A stretch of DNA of 64,000 nt from Stentor roeselii (taxonomy: Eukaryota > Ciliophora > Heterotrichea > Heterotrichida > Stentoridae). Below, one piece after another: positions 32,368 to 42,355 of this stretch. The position numbers and the translations under genes are program-made. The notes under the pieces are model-generated. The model searched no databases and was not told where the DNA came from. It saw nothing but the letters and a program-made list of their open reading frames with translations. The DNA lies in contig RSEH01000068.1 of the NCBI GenBank assembly GCA_006503475.1, forward strand, positions 1 through 64,000. The letters are read 5' to 3'. Each line of letters begins with the position of its first letter. Position 1 is the first letter of the stretch.

Positions 32368-34446
32368 TTACGGTAACCTAGATAACCTAAAATCTTCTTC
32401 CCAGAATGCAAGCATTTCTGAGTCGTACTCTGGAAAACGCTCTAAAAATGACTGGATGATTCCGTCGAAGGACTCTGGATAAACTTTCACCTCTGCCCCT
32501 GCCGGGCCTAGAAACACATTGCATTGAACTTCAATACTTCTGGGCTTTTGATTGGCAATCATGATTTCTCTGATTTTCTTCGCCTCTTCATCAAATTTCG
32601 AGAAATGACTGAACAATTCCCGTCCTCGAACCACGTCGCCAGTGGCTTTGAAGCAATGAAGTTTTTGCAAGAAGTCTTTAAGAGCAGGAAATCCAGAAGT
32701 CTCAATCTTGCTGTAGTCCATCCGTATTAAAAACTTCCCATCTTCCGTGAATTCAATTCTTAAGAAATCGTCAGGTGCTTCTCGCATAACTCTAAAAATG
32801 ACGAAACGGGCCCAACAATGGGCTTGTCCCCATTTCAAGTTGCTAGGGTTAAATAGCAGCAACCCCTTTATTCCCGAATACGCCATGTAAAGCCAAATCA
32901 TATTCCTGCACCTTTCAACTTCCCCAATGCCAAAAACTTCAAAAGGTTCAGAAAAGCAACTCAAGTAAACCGCGATGGTTTCCGCCCTGCATTCTTCATA
33001 AGCGCCTGACAAGTCAGTGAACTTTGAATTCCAAGTCTCTCCAAAGGCGTAAAACGAGTCGACTACTGCCCCAGTCCCAGGGTTGATCAAATTTCGATCG
33101 AAGTTAAAAGAGCCGTCTTCATTTTGTTGAAGGAGTTTTCCACTCCCGTGCCCCAGAAGTTCATGCAAGGCAACAGCGAGAGTTTCGCCTTCGGCATACA
33201 AGTCAATGATCAGCTGGGCGTCTTCTTCTGTCACGTACTGCAAATTTGATCGGGTTACTTTTGGGTAAGCGTTTCCAAGGTTAACGTTTTTGAAGCCTTC
33301 AGTGGTTCTGATGTCGTCGTAGTTGGGGATGTTTATGCCGATTGGCACTCCTGAAGCTGCGAAGGTCACAATGTCTAAAGATGTGAAGTCAGGTCTTTGA
33401 AAATTGTCTTTTTCGAAGGCCTGGCCCCAGGGAAGTCTTCTGAGAATTTCTTCAGCACGGTCGACGAGGGCTTGGAACTGAGAACTGACTTGTTTATCGA
33501 CGATGCTCACAAAACCCTCGAATTCTGCACGGATGTTGAGAGGGTCTGCGTAGGTTTCGATGAAGCCGATGTTGGTTTCAACGGCAGGTCCTTTGTCTTG
33601 AATCCATTGTCTTTGAGAATGTTTATGTTCATCGATGTCACCGGTTAAAAAGTGCTTTATGTACCTGACCAGCATAGCTTCTTGAATAGGGTTCGAAGCG
33701 AAAGGAATGGCTTTAGTGAGGTAGTCAACAACTCGTCGCATGAAAACGTGGTAGTCTCCATTTAACACCCTGATAGTCCTGTCTTTGAAGACGTATTCTC
33801 CAGCATGTGCCAAATGATGCCCGAGGTCACTTGCGACTTTCACTTCCAAGACGTTTCCAACTTTCCACAGCCGTGAGTTGACATGCAGGTCAGTCCAGTT
33901 CTTGTGCATTAAAAACTCTTTCACAAGCTCCGCGTCTGCCCGGGTAATATTTTCCGAGTAATAAGAACTGACACCTCCTTCATCTCTAAACCCAAGAGCC
34001 GCTTTTTCCAAGTTATCGTCAAAAACCAGGTCTCCGATTTTTTCCCAGATTCTTTCAATCCTCTCAGATTTCGCCAGATTTAAAATGGTTTCAAACTTGA
34101 CCCTAGAAACTTCAGGTAAAATTTTGACGTCTCCGTAACTTCTGTAGTTTCCTGTGTTGTTGTAAACACCTGCAGCGTAAGCCTTGAATTGTGTCCAGTC
34201 CTCTTCGAGAAGACCTGCTTCTTTTACCTTCTCCTCGATTGAAGGAACAGCAAAAAGCTCCTGAAATAAAAGGAAAAGTCCTGCAGATTCAACAGATCTT
34301 TGAAAAAAACAAACCTTTGCACCTTCAACGCAAGCCTGAGAAAAGTAATAAGCGTAAAACTTTTCCTTTTCAGTTAAAAGTGACCAGCTTTTACGACAGT
34401 CAAGAAGTTGGACTTGAGTGTTGATGCTGATGTAAGGAATCGCCAT
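32368..34446 (-). CDS. DPP3: Dipeptidyl peptidase III (zinc metallopeptidase M49)
   Basis: The frame gives 692 residues, typical for cytosolic DPP3. The family-specific zinc motif HELLGH occurs within HELLGHGSGK (about residue 425), with the third ligand glutamate in EECRAE about 55 residues on (about 480). The enzyme removes dipeptides from the N-termini of short peptides in the cytosol. No signal peptide is present and all catalytic residues are intact. The ATG at 34444-34446 shares an 11-bp spacer with the divergent RRP8 start; the PP2A B'' gene begins 8 bp after its stop. It belongs to a run of extremely tight genes, but no functional link among them is apparent. Confidence 0.97.
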   Translation of the reverse strand: MAIPYISINTQVQLLDCRKSWSLLTEKEKFYAYYFSQACVEGAKVCFFQRSVESAGLFLLFQELFAVPSIEEKVKEAGLLEEDWTQFKAYAAGVYNNTGNYRSYGDVKILPEVSRVKFETILNLAKSERIERIWEKIGDLVFDDNLEKAALGFRDEGGVSSYYSENITRADAELVKEFLMHKNWTDLHVNSRLWKVGNVLEVKVASDLGHHLAHAGEYVFKDRTIRVLNGDYHVFMRRVVDYLTKAIPFASNPIQEAMLVRYIKHFLTGDIDEHKHSQRQWIQDKGPAVETNIGFIETYADPLNIRAEFEGFVSIVDKQVSSQFQALVDRAEEILRRLPWGQAFEKDNFQRPDFTSLDIVTFAASGVPIGINIPNYDDIRTTEGFKNVNLGNAYPKVTRSNLQYVTEEDAQLIIDLYAEGETLAVALHELLGHGSGKLLQQNEDGSFNFDRNLINPGTGAVVDSFYAFGETWNSKFTDLSGAYEECRAETIAVYLSCFSEPFEVFGIGEVERCRNMIWLYMAYSGIKGLLLFNPSNLKWGQAHCWARFVIFRVMREAPDDFLRIEFTEDGKFLIRMDYSKIETSGFPALKDFLQKLHCFKATGDVVRGRELFSHFSKFDEEAKKIREIMIANQKPRSIEVQCNVFLGPAGAEVKVYPESFDGIIQSFLERFPEYDSEMLAFWEEDFRLSRLP

Positions 34447-34457
34447 TTATAATTTAT
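34447..34457. promoter_or_regulatory. 11-bp bidirectional start region, DPP3/RRP8
   Basis: TTATAATTTAT is everything that separates the two divergent start codons. The palindromic TTATAA abuts the DPP3 ATG. This is too short for two conventional promoters and 5' leaders. Confidence 0.7.
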
Positions 34458-35123
34458 ATGAAGAGGAAGAGAAACGAACAACTGGAAGCTGGGCAATTTA
34501 GACTTTTGAATGAAATGCTTTACACGTCTCAAAGCTCGGAAAGTCTTGAAATGTTCAGCAAAGATCCACAGTTCTTTCAGGTCTATCATCGAGGATTCGC
34601 TGGGCAAATCGCTTCTTGGCCTGTTAATCCTTTGATGGTTGTGGAGGAAGAAGTTAGGAAAATCGCGTTGAGCACGAATGAGTCTCTGATTCTTGCTGAC
34701 CTTGGATGTGGACTCGGGCAACTTGAAATCAATTTGAAAGATTTAAAACATTTGAAGGTCTTGTCGTATGATTTGGTTTCTAGTCAAGAGCATGTTGTTG
34801 CATGTGATATTTCGAAACTTCCTTTGAGGAAAAGAAAACTTGATATTGCTGTTTTTTGCCTTTCGTTGATGGGAACGAATCATGTTGATATGGTAAAAGA
34901 AGCACATCGAGTACTTAAACCGAAAGCCACTCTCATCATCGCTGAAGTCTCTTCTCGTTTTACCTTGCCAGACCTTCTAGAAAATATGAAACTTCTAGGT
35001 TTTAAAATCCTAAAAAAGCATATCCCAAACACCTACTTCTCAGTACTCCTCTTTCGAAAGGTGAAGCCAAAAGCAAACTCAATAACTGAATTATTCTCTC
35101 CATGTAAATACAAAAAGCGATAG
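34458..35123 (+). CDS. RRP8: RRP8-type rRNA m1A methyltransferase
   Basis: The frame gives 221 residues, corresponding to the catalytic C-terminal half of yeast Rrp8 without the long N-terminal tail. The SAM-binding motif I reads LADLGCGLGQLE (about 75-86). The family block VACDISKLPLRKRKLDIAVFCLSLMGTNHVDMVKEAHRVLKP (residues about 113-155, key D in ACD and the CLSLMGTN signature) is intact, followed by LIIAEVSSRF. The N-terminus (QVYHRGFAGQIASWPVNP) matches the Rrp8 FHxGFRxQVxxWPxNP motif. The enzyme methylates N1 of an adenine in large-subunit rRNA in the nucleolus. The RNA polymerase I subunit gene begins 7 bp downstream, a suggestive functional pairing. Confidence 0.95.
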   Translation: MKRKRNEQLEAGQFRLLNEMLYTSQSSESLEMFSKDPQFFQVYHRGFAGQIASWPVNPLMVVEEEVRKIALSTNESLILADLGCGLGQLEINLKDLKHLKVLSYDLVSSQEHVVACDISKLPLRKRKLDIAVFCLSLMGTNHVDMVKEAHRVLKPKATLIIAEVSSRFTLPDLLENMKLLGFKILKKHIPNTYFSVLLFRKVKPKANSITELFSPCKYKKR

Positions 35124-35130
35124 TTAATAA

Positions 35131-38100
35131 ATGTCTGGAGTTTATGAAAAGAAACTAGATTCCGTTGAGTTCTATTTTTACACTCCAGACGAGTCTAAAA
35201 GTCTTGGAATGGTCGAAGTCACATTGCCCGACGTGTACGATCTGAACAAACTTCCAAACTTAGGAGGTCTTGGCGACCCTTCAATGGGTGTATCTCCAGG
35301 TTCGTCTTCACAAGTGCCTTGTTCAACTTGCAGTCAAGACGTGAACACCTGCCCAGGGCACCTGGGCTACATGCCGCTGAGCACAGTAGTCTTCAACCCA
35401 TTCACCCTTGACCTGACTTACAAGCTTCTGAAATCAAAATGTTCCTTCTGTCATCGGCTTCGAGTCACTCCAGAAGCCAGTCGAGTCCTTCTCTTAAAAA
35501 GCAAACTTCTTAAACACGGAAAGTTTCTCGACTCTCTCAGCATTGAAGACCTTCTCGCTGATAAAAACATTAAAGCCAACTCAGATAAAGACTTACAAGA
35601 AGTTAAAAATATCATACTTGATGAAAAAGATTTTATTGAAGAAATCGCTGAAGCTTCTACTGAAGAATTTTCTGAAGATTTCACAGCTGCTCGAACTAAA
35701 CTTGCTAATGAAGTCCGAAGTCAGCTTTGGAAGATGTTTTCAGCAACTTGTCCTCATTGCGAGCAGAAACAAGTAAAAATCCGTAAAGAAGGCGACTGTA
35801 AACTGATCCGAGACGCTTTGAAAGAAAAGTAAAAACTAATCAGGGAGGTAAAATCGTTAAAGTTAAAAGGTGTAAAACTGGAAAATAAAGCAATTATCTT
35901 GACAGGTGAGCGAGTTTTAGAAGAGCTTCAAATCACTTGCAAGGCTGACAAAGAAATCATGGACCATTTGATAAATGACGATCCTTTGAGTAGTCTTTTC
36001 TTGAAGGGGTTGATAGTGACTCCGAATCGTTTTCGACCTGAGAGCAAAGGAGGATCAGGGAGCAAGGCTTATTTGAACACGCAGACAGTGTCTCTTATCC
36101 GCATCATGAACCTCAGCAAGCGCATTCAGGAGTCTAAAGCAAAAACAGAAGACTTCACCGAAACCTTTCTAGAGCTTCAGCACTCAATCAACATGTACAT
36201 GGACTCCTCCAACTGGGCAAGACAAAGTGAAAAAGACCTGGTCGGCATTCGCCAGCTACTCGAAAAGAAAGAAGGCCTCTTTCGATTAAAAATGATGGGA
36301 AAAAGAGTCAACTACGCCGCTCGTAGTGTCATTTCACCTGACCCTTATATAAACACAGGAGAAATCGGAATTCCTGTCGTTTTTGCCAAGAAACTCACCT
36401 TTCGTGAACCGGTCAGAGAAAATAACTTAGACTGGCTTCAGAAACTTGTAGAAAATGGAGCAAATGTCCATCCTGGGGCAAATATGATTGAAAATAAAGA
36501 TGGAAGTCTTACACATCTAGATAAACTCAACAGTGCTCAGCTTAAAATGGTCGCTGCTCAGTTGTTCACAGGAGGCCCTGGGAAAGTAGTTCATCGTCAT
36601 CTTCATACTGGAGACTGGCTCCTCGTTAATCGCCAGCCGACCCTTCACAAGCCGAGCATGATGTCTCATTCTGCTCGAGTCCTGCCGAAGCAAACGACGA
36701 TCAGAATGCATTACTCGAACTGCAATACTTATAATGCGGATTTTGATGGAGATGAAATAAATTTGCATTTTTTTCAGTCACATCTGGCGAGGTCTGAAGC
36801 GAAGCATATCTCTGCGACTGACTATCAATACACTGCACCCACTAGTGGAAAGCCACTAAGAGGACTTATTCAGGATCATATCGTGAGTGGAGTCCTTCTT
36901 ACAGCGAGAGATACTTTTTTAGATAGGGATCAATATATGCAGCTTGTTTTCATCGCCACGCAGCATTGTGAAAAAACATTTCATTTACCTCCTTGCATTT
37001 TGAAGCCAAGAGAACTATGGTCAGGAAAGCTGGTAATTTCAACTATCATTCAAGCACTTTCACAGAGTAAGCACCAGATGACTATTCAGCAAAAGTGCAA
37101 AGTAGGTGGAAACATGTGGGGCCCTACTGGAAAAGATGAGGAAATTTTACTTGTTAGACAAGGATATGTGTGTACAGGGATCCTTGATAAAAATCATATT
37201 GGGAACTCAGAATTCGGGTTAGTTCATTGTTTTCATGAACTTTATGGTGAACAGGCAGCTTCTCAGCTTTTGACTTCTCTAGGGCGAGTCTTGACACTTT
37301 ACTTGCAATATGTCGGGTTTTCATGTTCTATGGACGACCTGATACTCAAAGATTCAACTAACAATGAAAGAGTTGAATGGCATGAAAAGACCCAAACCGC
37401 CGCAGTTGAACATTCCTGTGAAGTAGTCGGAGCTCCTTTACAAGGAAATTCTCGAAAACTCTGCAAGAAAATCGAGAACTTTTTAATAGAAGATGAAAAC
37501 CACAGCAAAGAAATGGATGCAAAAATGATCAGCTTTGTAAATAAAGCCTGTTCTTCTCTTCAAGGTAAAGCGATGCCGAAAGGTCTAGTGAAATCTTTTC
37601 CCCATAATAGTTTCAGTGCGATGGTGACAACAGGAGCGAAAGGAAGTATGGTGAATCACAATCAAGTTTCACTGATGTTAGGACAACAAGAAATAGAAGG
37701 TCGTAGAGTGCCTTTGACAGCTTTAGGAAGATCTGCTCCTAGTTTTGACCCTTACGACCCAAGTCCTCGCGCGAATGGACTGATAGCTGATCGTTTTTTG
37801 ACAGGGATAAAGCCGCAAGAGTTCTTTTTTCATTGCATGGCAGGCCGGGAAGGCCTGGTCGACACGGCAGTGAAAACGAGTCGGTCAGGGTACCTGCAGC
37901 GTTGCCTGATAAAAGGACTGGAAAGCCTGGTAGTGGCTTATGATTACTCAGTCCGAGACTCAGACGGGTCAGTCATTCAGTTTCTTTACGGCGAAGACTG
38001 CATCGACCCCTGCAAGAACAAATACGTGACAGCCTTTGACTTCTTATATGACAACTCTAAGATATTGAAGAGAAAACTCAAGTATTATGAATTCAAACCA

Positions 38101-39615
38101 CATATTGATATGAATAAGTTCTCAGAGTACTACTCGTTTGATAAAAACACTTCATATGAAACAGCTCTTCACAAGTTCAGTCCTTGCACCTTTGGTTGTC
38201 TTTCTAATGCGCTTTATGGACTTTGTATTTCTTGGCTTGGTGATAAAAGTGCTTTAAGAAAAGTTGATAAGTCAAAACCACGGATTTTCAAGACTAAGTT
38301 CTCGAAACTGGTTAGTTTGAAATATATTCATAGTCTCGTTCAACCTGGAGAAGCTGTCGGCATCATCGCTTCACAGTCCATCGGAGAGCCTTCCACTCAG
38401 ATGACTTTAAACACTTTTCACTTGGCAGGGCATGGAAGTGTGAACGTGACTCTTGGTATTCCAAGACTTCGAGAAATCTTGATGACTGCTGCTGCTAAAA
38501 TACAGACACCTACCATGACTGTCCCTTTCAACGGCCCTGAAGAGGAAGCCAAGAGGTTTAAAAGCCACATTCAAAAGATTTCATTTAAAGACCTGGTCAA
38601 AAATGTTGAGATGAACGAGTCGATATGTCCGAAGAACAACATCAGGACTTACACTGTGAAAATTATCTTCGAGAAAAAAAATTATATTGAAAATGAAATC
38701 GGAATTTCTTGGGACTATATCGATTCAAAGGTAAAAGAACTCCTGGTTCCTAATATCGATAATGCCATTTCACTTAAAATTAAAAAAAGTGATGTTAAAG
38801 CTGCTGTTGAGATCAAACAATTCGAGCAAACACCTGACCTTCCTCAAGCTGTGAAATCTAAACGTTCTGAAAAACATGAAGAAGATCGATTGAAGAAAAA
38901 AGAAATGGGAGTTTATGAAAATGAATCAGAATTCAGCAGGTCCGATCCAGAAAATATGGAAATTGACAGCCCGAAAGAAAAAGAGCAGATTGAGTATAAA
39001 TGTCTGAGAAAACTCACGAAAAGTGACAAACGCAGTTATTTCAAAGTAGTCTTAGAAGTTCCTATCAAATATAACATCTTGGTTATAGGAGAAATAGAAA
39101 AACAGCTTGAGTCTACATTTGTTAGAGAACAGCCAGGTATCGGTAAATGTCACGTCAACACTGAAGGCCAGAAAGTGACAATCACGACAGAAGGTGTTAA
39201 TTTTCATGAAATATGGAAATATGACAATTTGTTTGACTTGAACAAGTTAGTCTCTAATGATGTGGTTTCAGTTCTTAATACTTACGGAGTTGAAGCTGCG
39301 GCAAAGACGATTATTAATGAAGTAAATGCGATTTTCAAGCATTATGGCATCAGTGTTGACAGGAGACACTTATCCTTAATCTCTGATTTCATGACCTTCA
39401 ACGGAGGGTACCGGCCTTTTAACCGATTCGGAATGAATGAAAACCCAAGCTCGTTGCTTCGAATGAGCTATGAAACGACGATGAACTACTTGACCGAATC
39501 CGCAGTTGAACATTCAGGAGACCCTGGAAAATCGCCATCAGCTTGCATTGTTTTAGGAAAGCCTGCAAGGGTGGGTACGAACTACATGGACGTGTTCCAG
39601 TTATTAAATAATTAG
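35131..39615 (+). CDS. POLR1A: RNA polymerase I largest subunit (A190)
   Basis: Two exons (35131-35828, 35844-39615) give 1489 residues. The clamp zinc site shows CSTCSQDVNTCPGHLGY (about 63-79), with further Cys pairs CSFC and CPHC. RLKMMGKRVNYAARSVISPDP and the catalytic NADFDGDE (about residue 530, three Mg-binding Asp) are intact. The bridge-helix region follows, then the trigger-loop segment QPGEAVGIIASQSIGEPSTQMTLNTFH. The RHLSLISDFMTFNG and NRFGMNE region near the C-terminus is typical of A190 rather than Rpb1, and there is no CTD heptad tail. A charged insert near 38850-39000 (EDRLKKKEMG, SDPENMEIDSP) matches the variable acidic loop of A190. It makes the pre-rRNA. The protein is somewhat shorter than yeast A190. 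Confidence 0.96.
35829..35843 (+). other. 15-nt intron of POLR1A
   Basis: GTAAAAACTAATCAG, phase 2, with an in-frame TAA immediately at its start. Splicing joins ALKEK to EVKSLKLKGVK and on to the second large block of the subunit. Confidence 0.93.
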
Positions 39616-39619
39616 TTAT

Positions 39620-42217
39620 TCAACTTTTATTCTTCAGATATTCTTGAATTTTTTCATTGGTCCACTCGGTTTGGACTTCTTTATCGACTTTCACCTTTTC
39701 TTGAGTTTCTTCACTTACTACTATAAAAGAACTACGAATGTCTACTACTTCTTGCTCATATGGCAACATGAATTCAAAAGGCAACTGGCTATTATTGAAG
39801 TGCCAGATAAGGTTCCAAAATAAATTCGCGTTGTAAATTCGGAATAACTCAACATCTAACTTGAACTTCGTCTTATTGTCAGCTAAAAGTGCGATTATCA
39901 AAGCTTTTAAAGCAGTAGGTGAAAAGAAAATAGTAGTTTCTTTATTAGATGTCTTTTGTTGATGACCTACTTCAAGTCCAATCCTAACTCTAAGATTCGG
40001 AGTATATTTTTCTTTACACCCAGTGCAAAAACAATCAAAAGAGTCCATATTACTTTGCCATCCTTCCTGAACTTCTTTAGAATTCAGAAACTTTTGACAG
40101 TTCTTACAAGTTTCTTTAATTAAAAAGCAAAGTTCTTGCTTAGCAAAAATATGAGAATCATTCGGCTTAGAAAAGACTCTTCTTCTATAAATATTAGGCA
40201 TAAAGTTGTCATTAATAGGACTGTTAGTAAAAAAAATCGAATTTGGAGATTTTACCTGTTTCTGGTCCTTTTTAATAGAAAGTGCTAAAATCCTCTGCAA
40301 CAAGTGGATTGTGGCAGCATCGACCATTACCTGTGAGTCAGTCATGACCTTAAAGATCGGCATGCCAAGGCTCGGGTTAACCCTTGCCACAGCTTCCAAT
40401 ACAATTTTATAAATTCCTGTAAGTGAAACTGATGAAATCTGCTTTAATTTCTGCAAACAAGAAATAAGCTCCTTGTACCTCAGCCCATGTTCAGACAAGT
40501 CTTGGTACCAAAGACACGCCGACCACATCTGAAGCCAGCAAAACAAGATTTGTTCTTCTGAAGTCCCTGGTCTTGCCTTGCTTTCATTGATCATCGAGTA
40601 GGAAAAGTCGATTGACTCTTGAAACTTCGGCAATTTTTCCTTTGGCAATTGGTAGTCTTCCACTGATTCCATCGTTATTTCAGGAAAATGAGAATATGTG
40701 AATGTCTTCATATCGCTCATCGGACTTGTCTCTGGGACTTTCCACGGCTTATAAGATTGACTTGAATCTACAACAAATGGCGTTTCGAACTTCTTGTAAC
40801 GAAATCGAGAACGATTCAACTTTGCAAGAATTGACTCATCAAAAAGTAAATTTTCTGAATGTTCTTCAATGTTTTGAGGACGTAAACGAGTTTCACAGAA
40901 ATTTGCAAACATCTGAGTTTTAAGGAACCTGGAAAAAAAAGGCCTTGAACTCTCTGGAACTACTTTTATGAACTTTTTGTCATCAAAACAACTGGGCTGG
41001 TCGATTGACTGGTTGAAGTTTATAAATTTTTTATAGTCTTTTAAAATTGATACGAAAAACTGGAAAAAGGCTTCTCGAAGCTCGTTTGTGGTCTCAGGAC
41101 TTAGCTTTTGTTCTTTTTTTGAAGATTTTTTGTCGAGTTTTGGGATTTCTTGAGTTTTGGATAGTTTTTTGAATAACTTTCGACCGTAGTGAGTTGGAAG
41201 GGGAGGGATATCGACTGGAGATGATGAACCGTCTGGGACTTTCAGGTGGTCTGCGTTGCAGACTACTGAATTGTTGTCGAGGTCGATTATGAATAGGCTT
41301 TCGCCTCCTCTTAGTTTGACTTCACCGTTTAGTTTTGAGGAGATTCCGTAGATATAGCTCACGGGAGAATATAAGTAATCCAGAAGCACCTCTGGAAGAA
41401 TTGGAACACAAACCAGTGACCACTGAAAAGGAAAAAGTAAAGACAGTAATGAAATCACACATTTCGAAATTTTTTTATCATCATTCGACACAAAAACCAT
41501 CGAGCACTCTAAAGTAAGACACAAAAAAACCTTCATCAAATTTTCAGTACTCAAACTAAAAAACAAAGCACCCAAGTTCAAATCAAGCAAAGGAAGTCTA
41601 TTCATAGGAGGCAACTTAAACTCTTTTTCCAAGTCTCCCAATTTATAAAGAACCAAAGTATGTCCCCTGGCAGGACTGGGCACCTGAACAACCAAATTAA
41701 AAACAAGCCATTCCAACTTGGTCAAAAGTGTAATTCGACTCAACTCATAAAGTTTAATCAAAATTTCCTCAAAAGTTTCATAAAAAGGCAACTTAGAAAC
41801 AATGACCAGGCACTTTGGTTTGTAACAAGTCGCCTCTGAATTAAAAGAAAATGAACGGCGTAGCTCTTCTGAATTGTCGAGTTCTGAATCTTCTCTCAGT
41901 TCCCAGATCTTGAGGCAGGTGCAGTGAAGTTTGTTGCCTGACTCGTCAGTCAAGGTTATGTAAAAGGCTTCTGGGGAATTCTGGGTCTTTGAGAGCTTTA
42001 CACCCCAGGGAAAGCAGAAGACTGGAATTGTTTCGGGAATTTGGGTCTCTTCACGATTAAATGGAGGAAATTGAGATAAAATTGAAGGGACTAAAGAGGA
42101 TTTTTCACTGAAGAAGTCTTGGAGGGTTGATTTGGTTATGCCGATTGTTAAGAAATATTCTACTATTGTAGGAGAGGATTTTAGATAAGATTCGAGTTTT
42201 GATTCGAAATTTTCCAT
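39620..42217 (-). CDS. DENN-domain protein
   Basis: The frame gives 865 residues. A tripartite DENN module occupies about residues 40-470: the u-DENN strand VFCFPWGVKLS with FYITLTDESGNKLHCTCLKIWE, and the core c-DENN with PKCLVIVSKLPFYETFEEIL and LLFPFQWSLVCVPILPEVLLDYLYSPVSYIYG. Then come SLFIIDLDNNSV and a d-DENN region with FRFLKTQMF-like helix spacing. The C-terminal half has several paired Cys (CKNCQKFL, CFCTGCKEKY), suggesting one zinc site, and no other recognised domain. DENN proteins are exchange factors for Rab GTPases in membrane traffic. It ends on TGA, the only TGA terminator of the window, 4 bp from the convergent POLR1A stop. The ATG follows TCTATTTAA. Confidence 0.9.
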   Translation of the reverse strand: MENFESKLESYLKSSPTIVEYFLTIGITKSTLQDFFSEKSSLVPSILSQFPPFNREETQIPETIPVFCFPWGVKLSKTQNSPEAFYITLTDESGNKLHCTCLKIWELREDSELDNSEELRRSFSFNSEATCYKPKCLVIVSKLPFYETFEEILIKLYELSRITLLTKLEWLVFNLVVQVPSPARGHTLVLYKLGDLEKEFKLPPMNRLPLLDLNLGALFFSLSTENLMKVFLCLTLECSMVFVSNDDKKISKCVISLLSLLFPFQWSLVCVPILPEVLLDYLYSPVSYIYGISSKLNGEVKLRGGESLFIIDLDNNSVVCNADHLKVPDGSSSPVDIPPLPTHYGRKLFKKLSKTQEIPKLDKKSSKKEQKLSPETTNELREAFFQFFVSILKDYKKFINFNQSIDQPSCFDDKKFIKVVPESSRPFFSRFLKTQMFANFCETRLRPQNIEEHSENLLFDESILAKLNRSRFRYKKFETPFVVDSSQSYKPWKVPETSPMSDMKTFTYSHFPEITMESVEDYQLPKEKLPKFQESIDFSYSMINESKARPGTSEEQILFCWLQMWSACLWYQDLSEHGLRYKELISCLQKLKQISSVSLTGIYKIVLEAVARVNPSLGMPIFKVMTDSQVMVDAATIHLLQRILALSIKKDQKQVKSPNSIFFTNSPINDNFMPNIYRRRVFSKPNDSHIFAKQELCFLIKETCKNCQKFLNSKEVQEGWQSNMDSFDCFCTGCKEKYTPNLRVRIGLEVGHQQKTSNKETTIFFSPTALKALIIALLADNKTKFKLDVELFRIYNANLFWNLIWHFNNSQLPFEFMLPYEQEVVDIRSSFIVVSEETQEKVKVDKEVQTEWTNEKIQEYLKNKS

Positions 42218-42355
42218 TTAAATAGATTCTTATATTATGAGTTGGGGTTGAGCTTATGAAGGAAAGAGTTGTTTGTGATTGGGATTACTTAAGGAATATC
42301 AGGATTATATCATTAAGCAATACTTGAATCTAACTCCTTTGAATAACCCTAAATA

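Noticed and set aside
39620-39622. UGA as tryptophan (Blepharisma-type code)
   Set aside because: Reading through would run the DENN protein antisense into POLR1A, and no long exon in the window contains an in-frame TGA.
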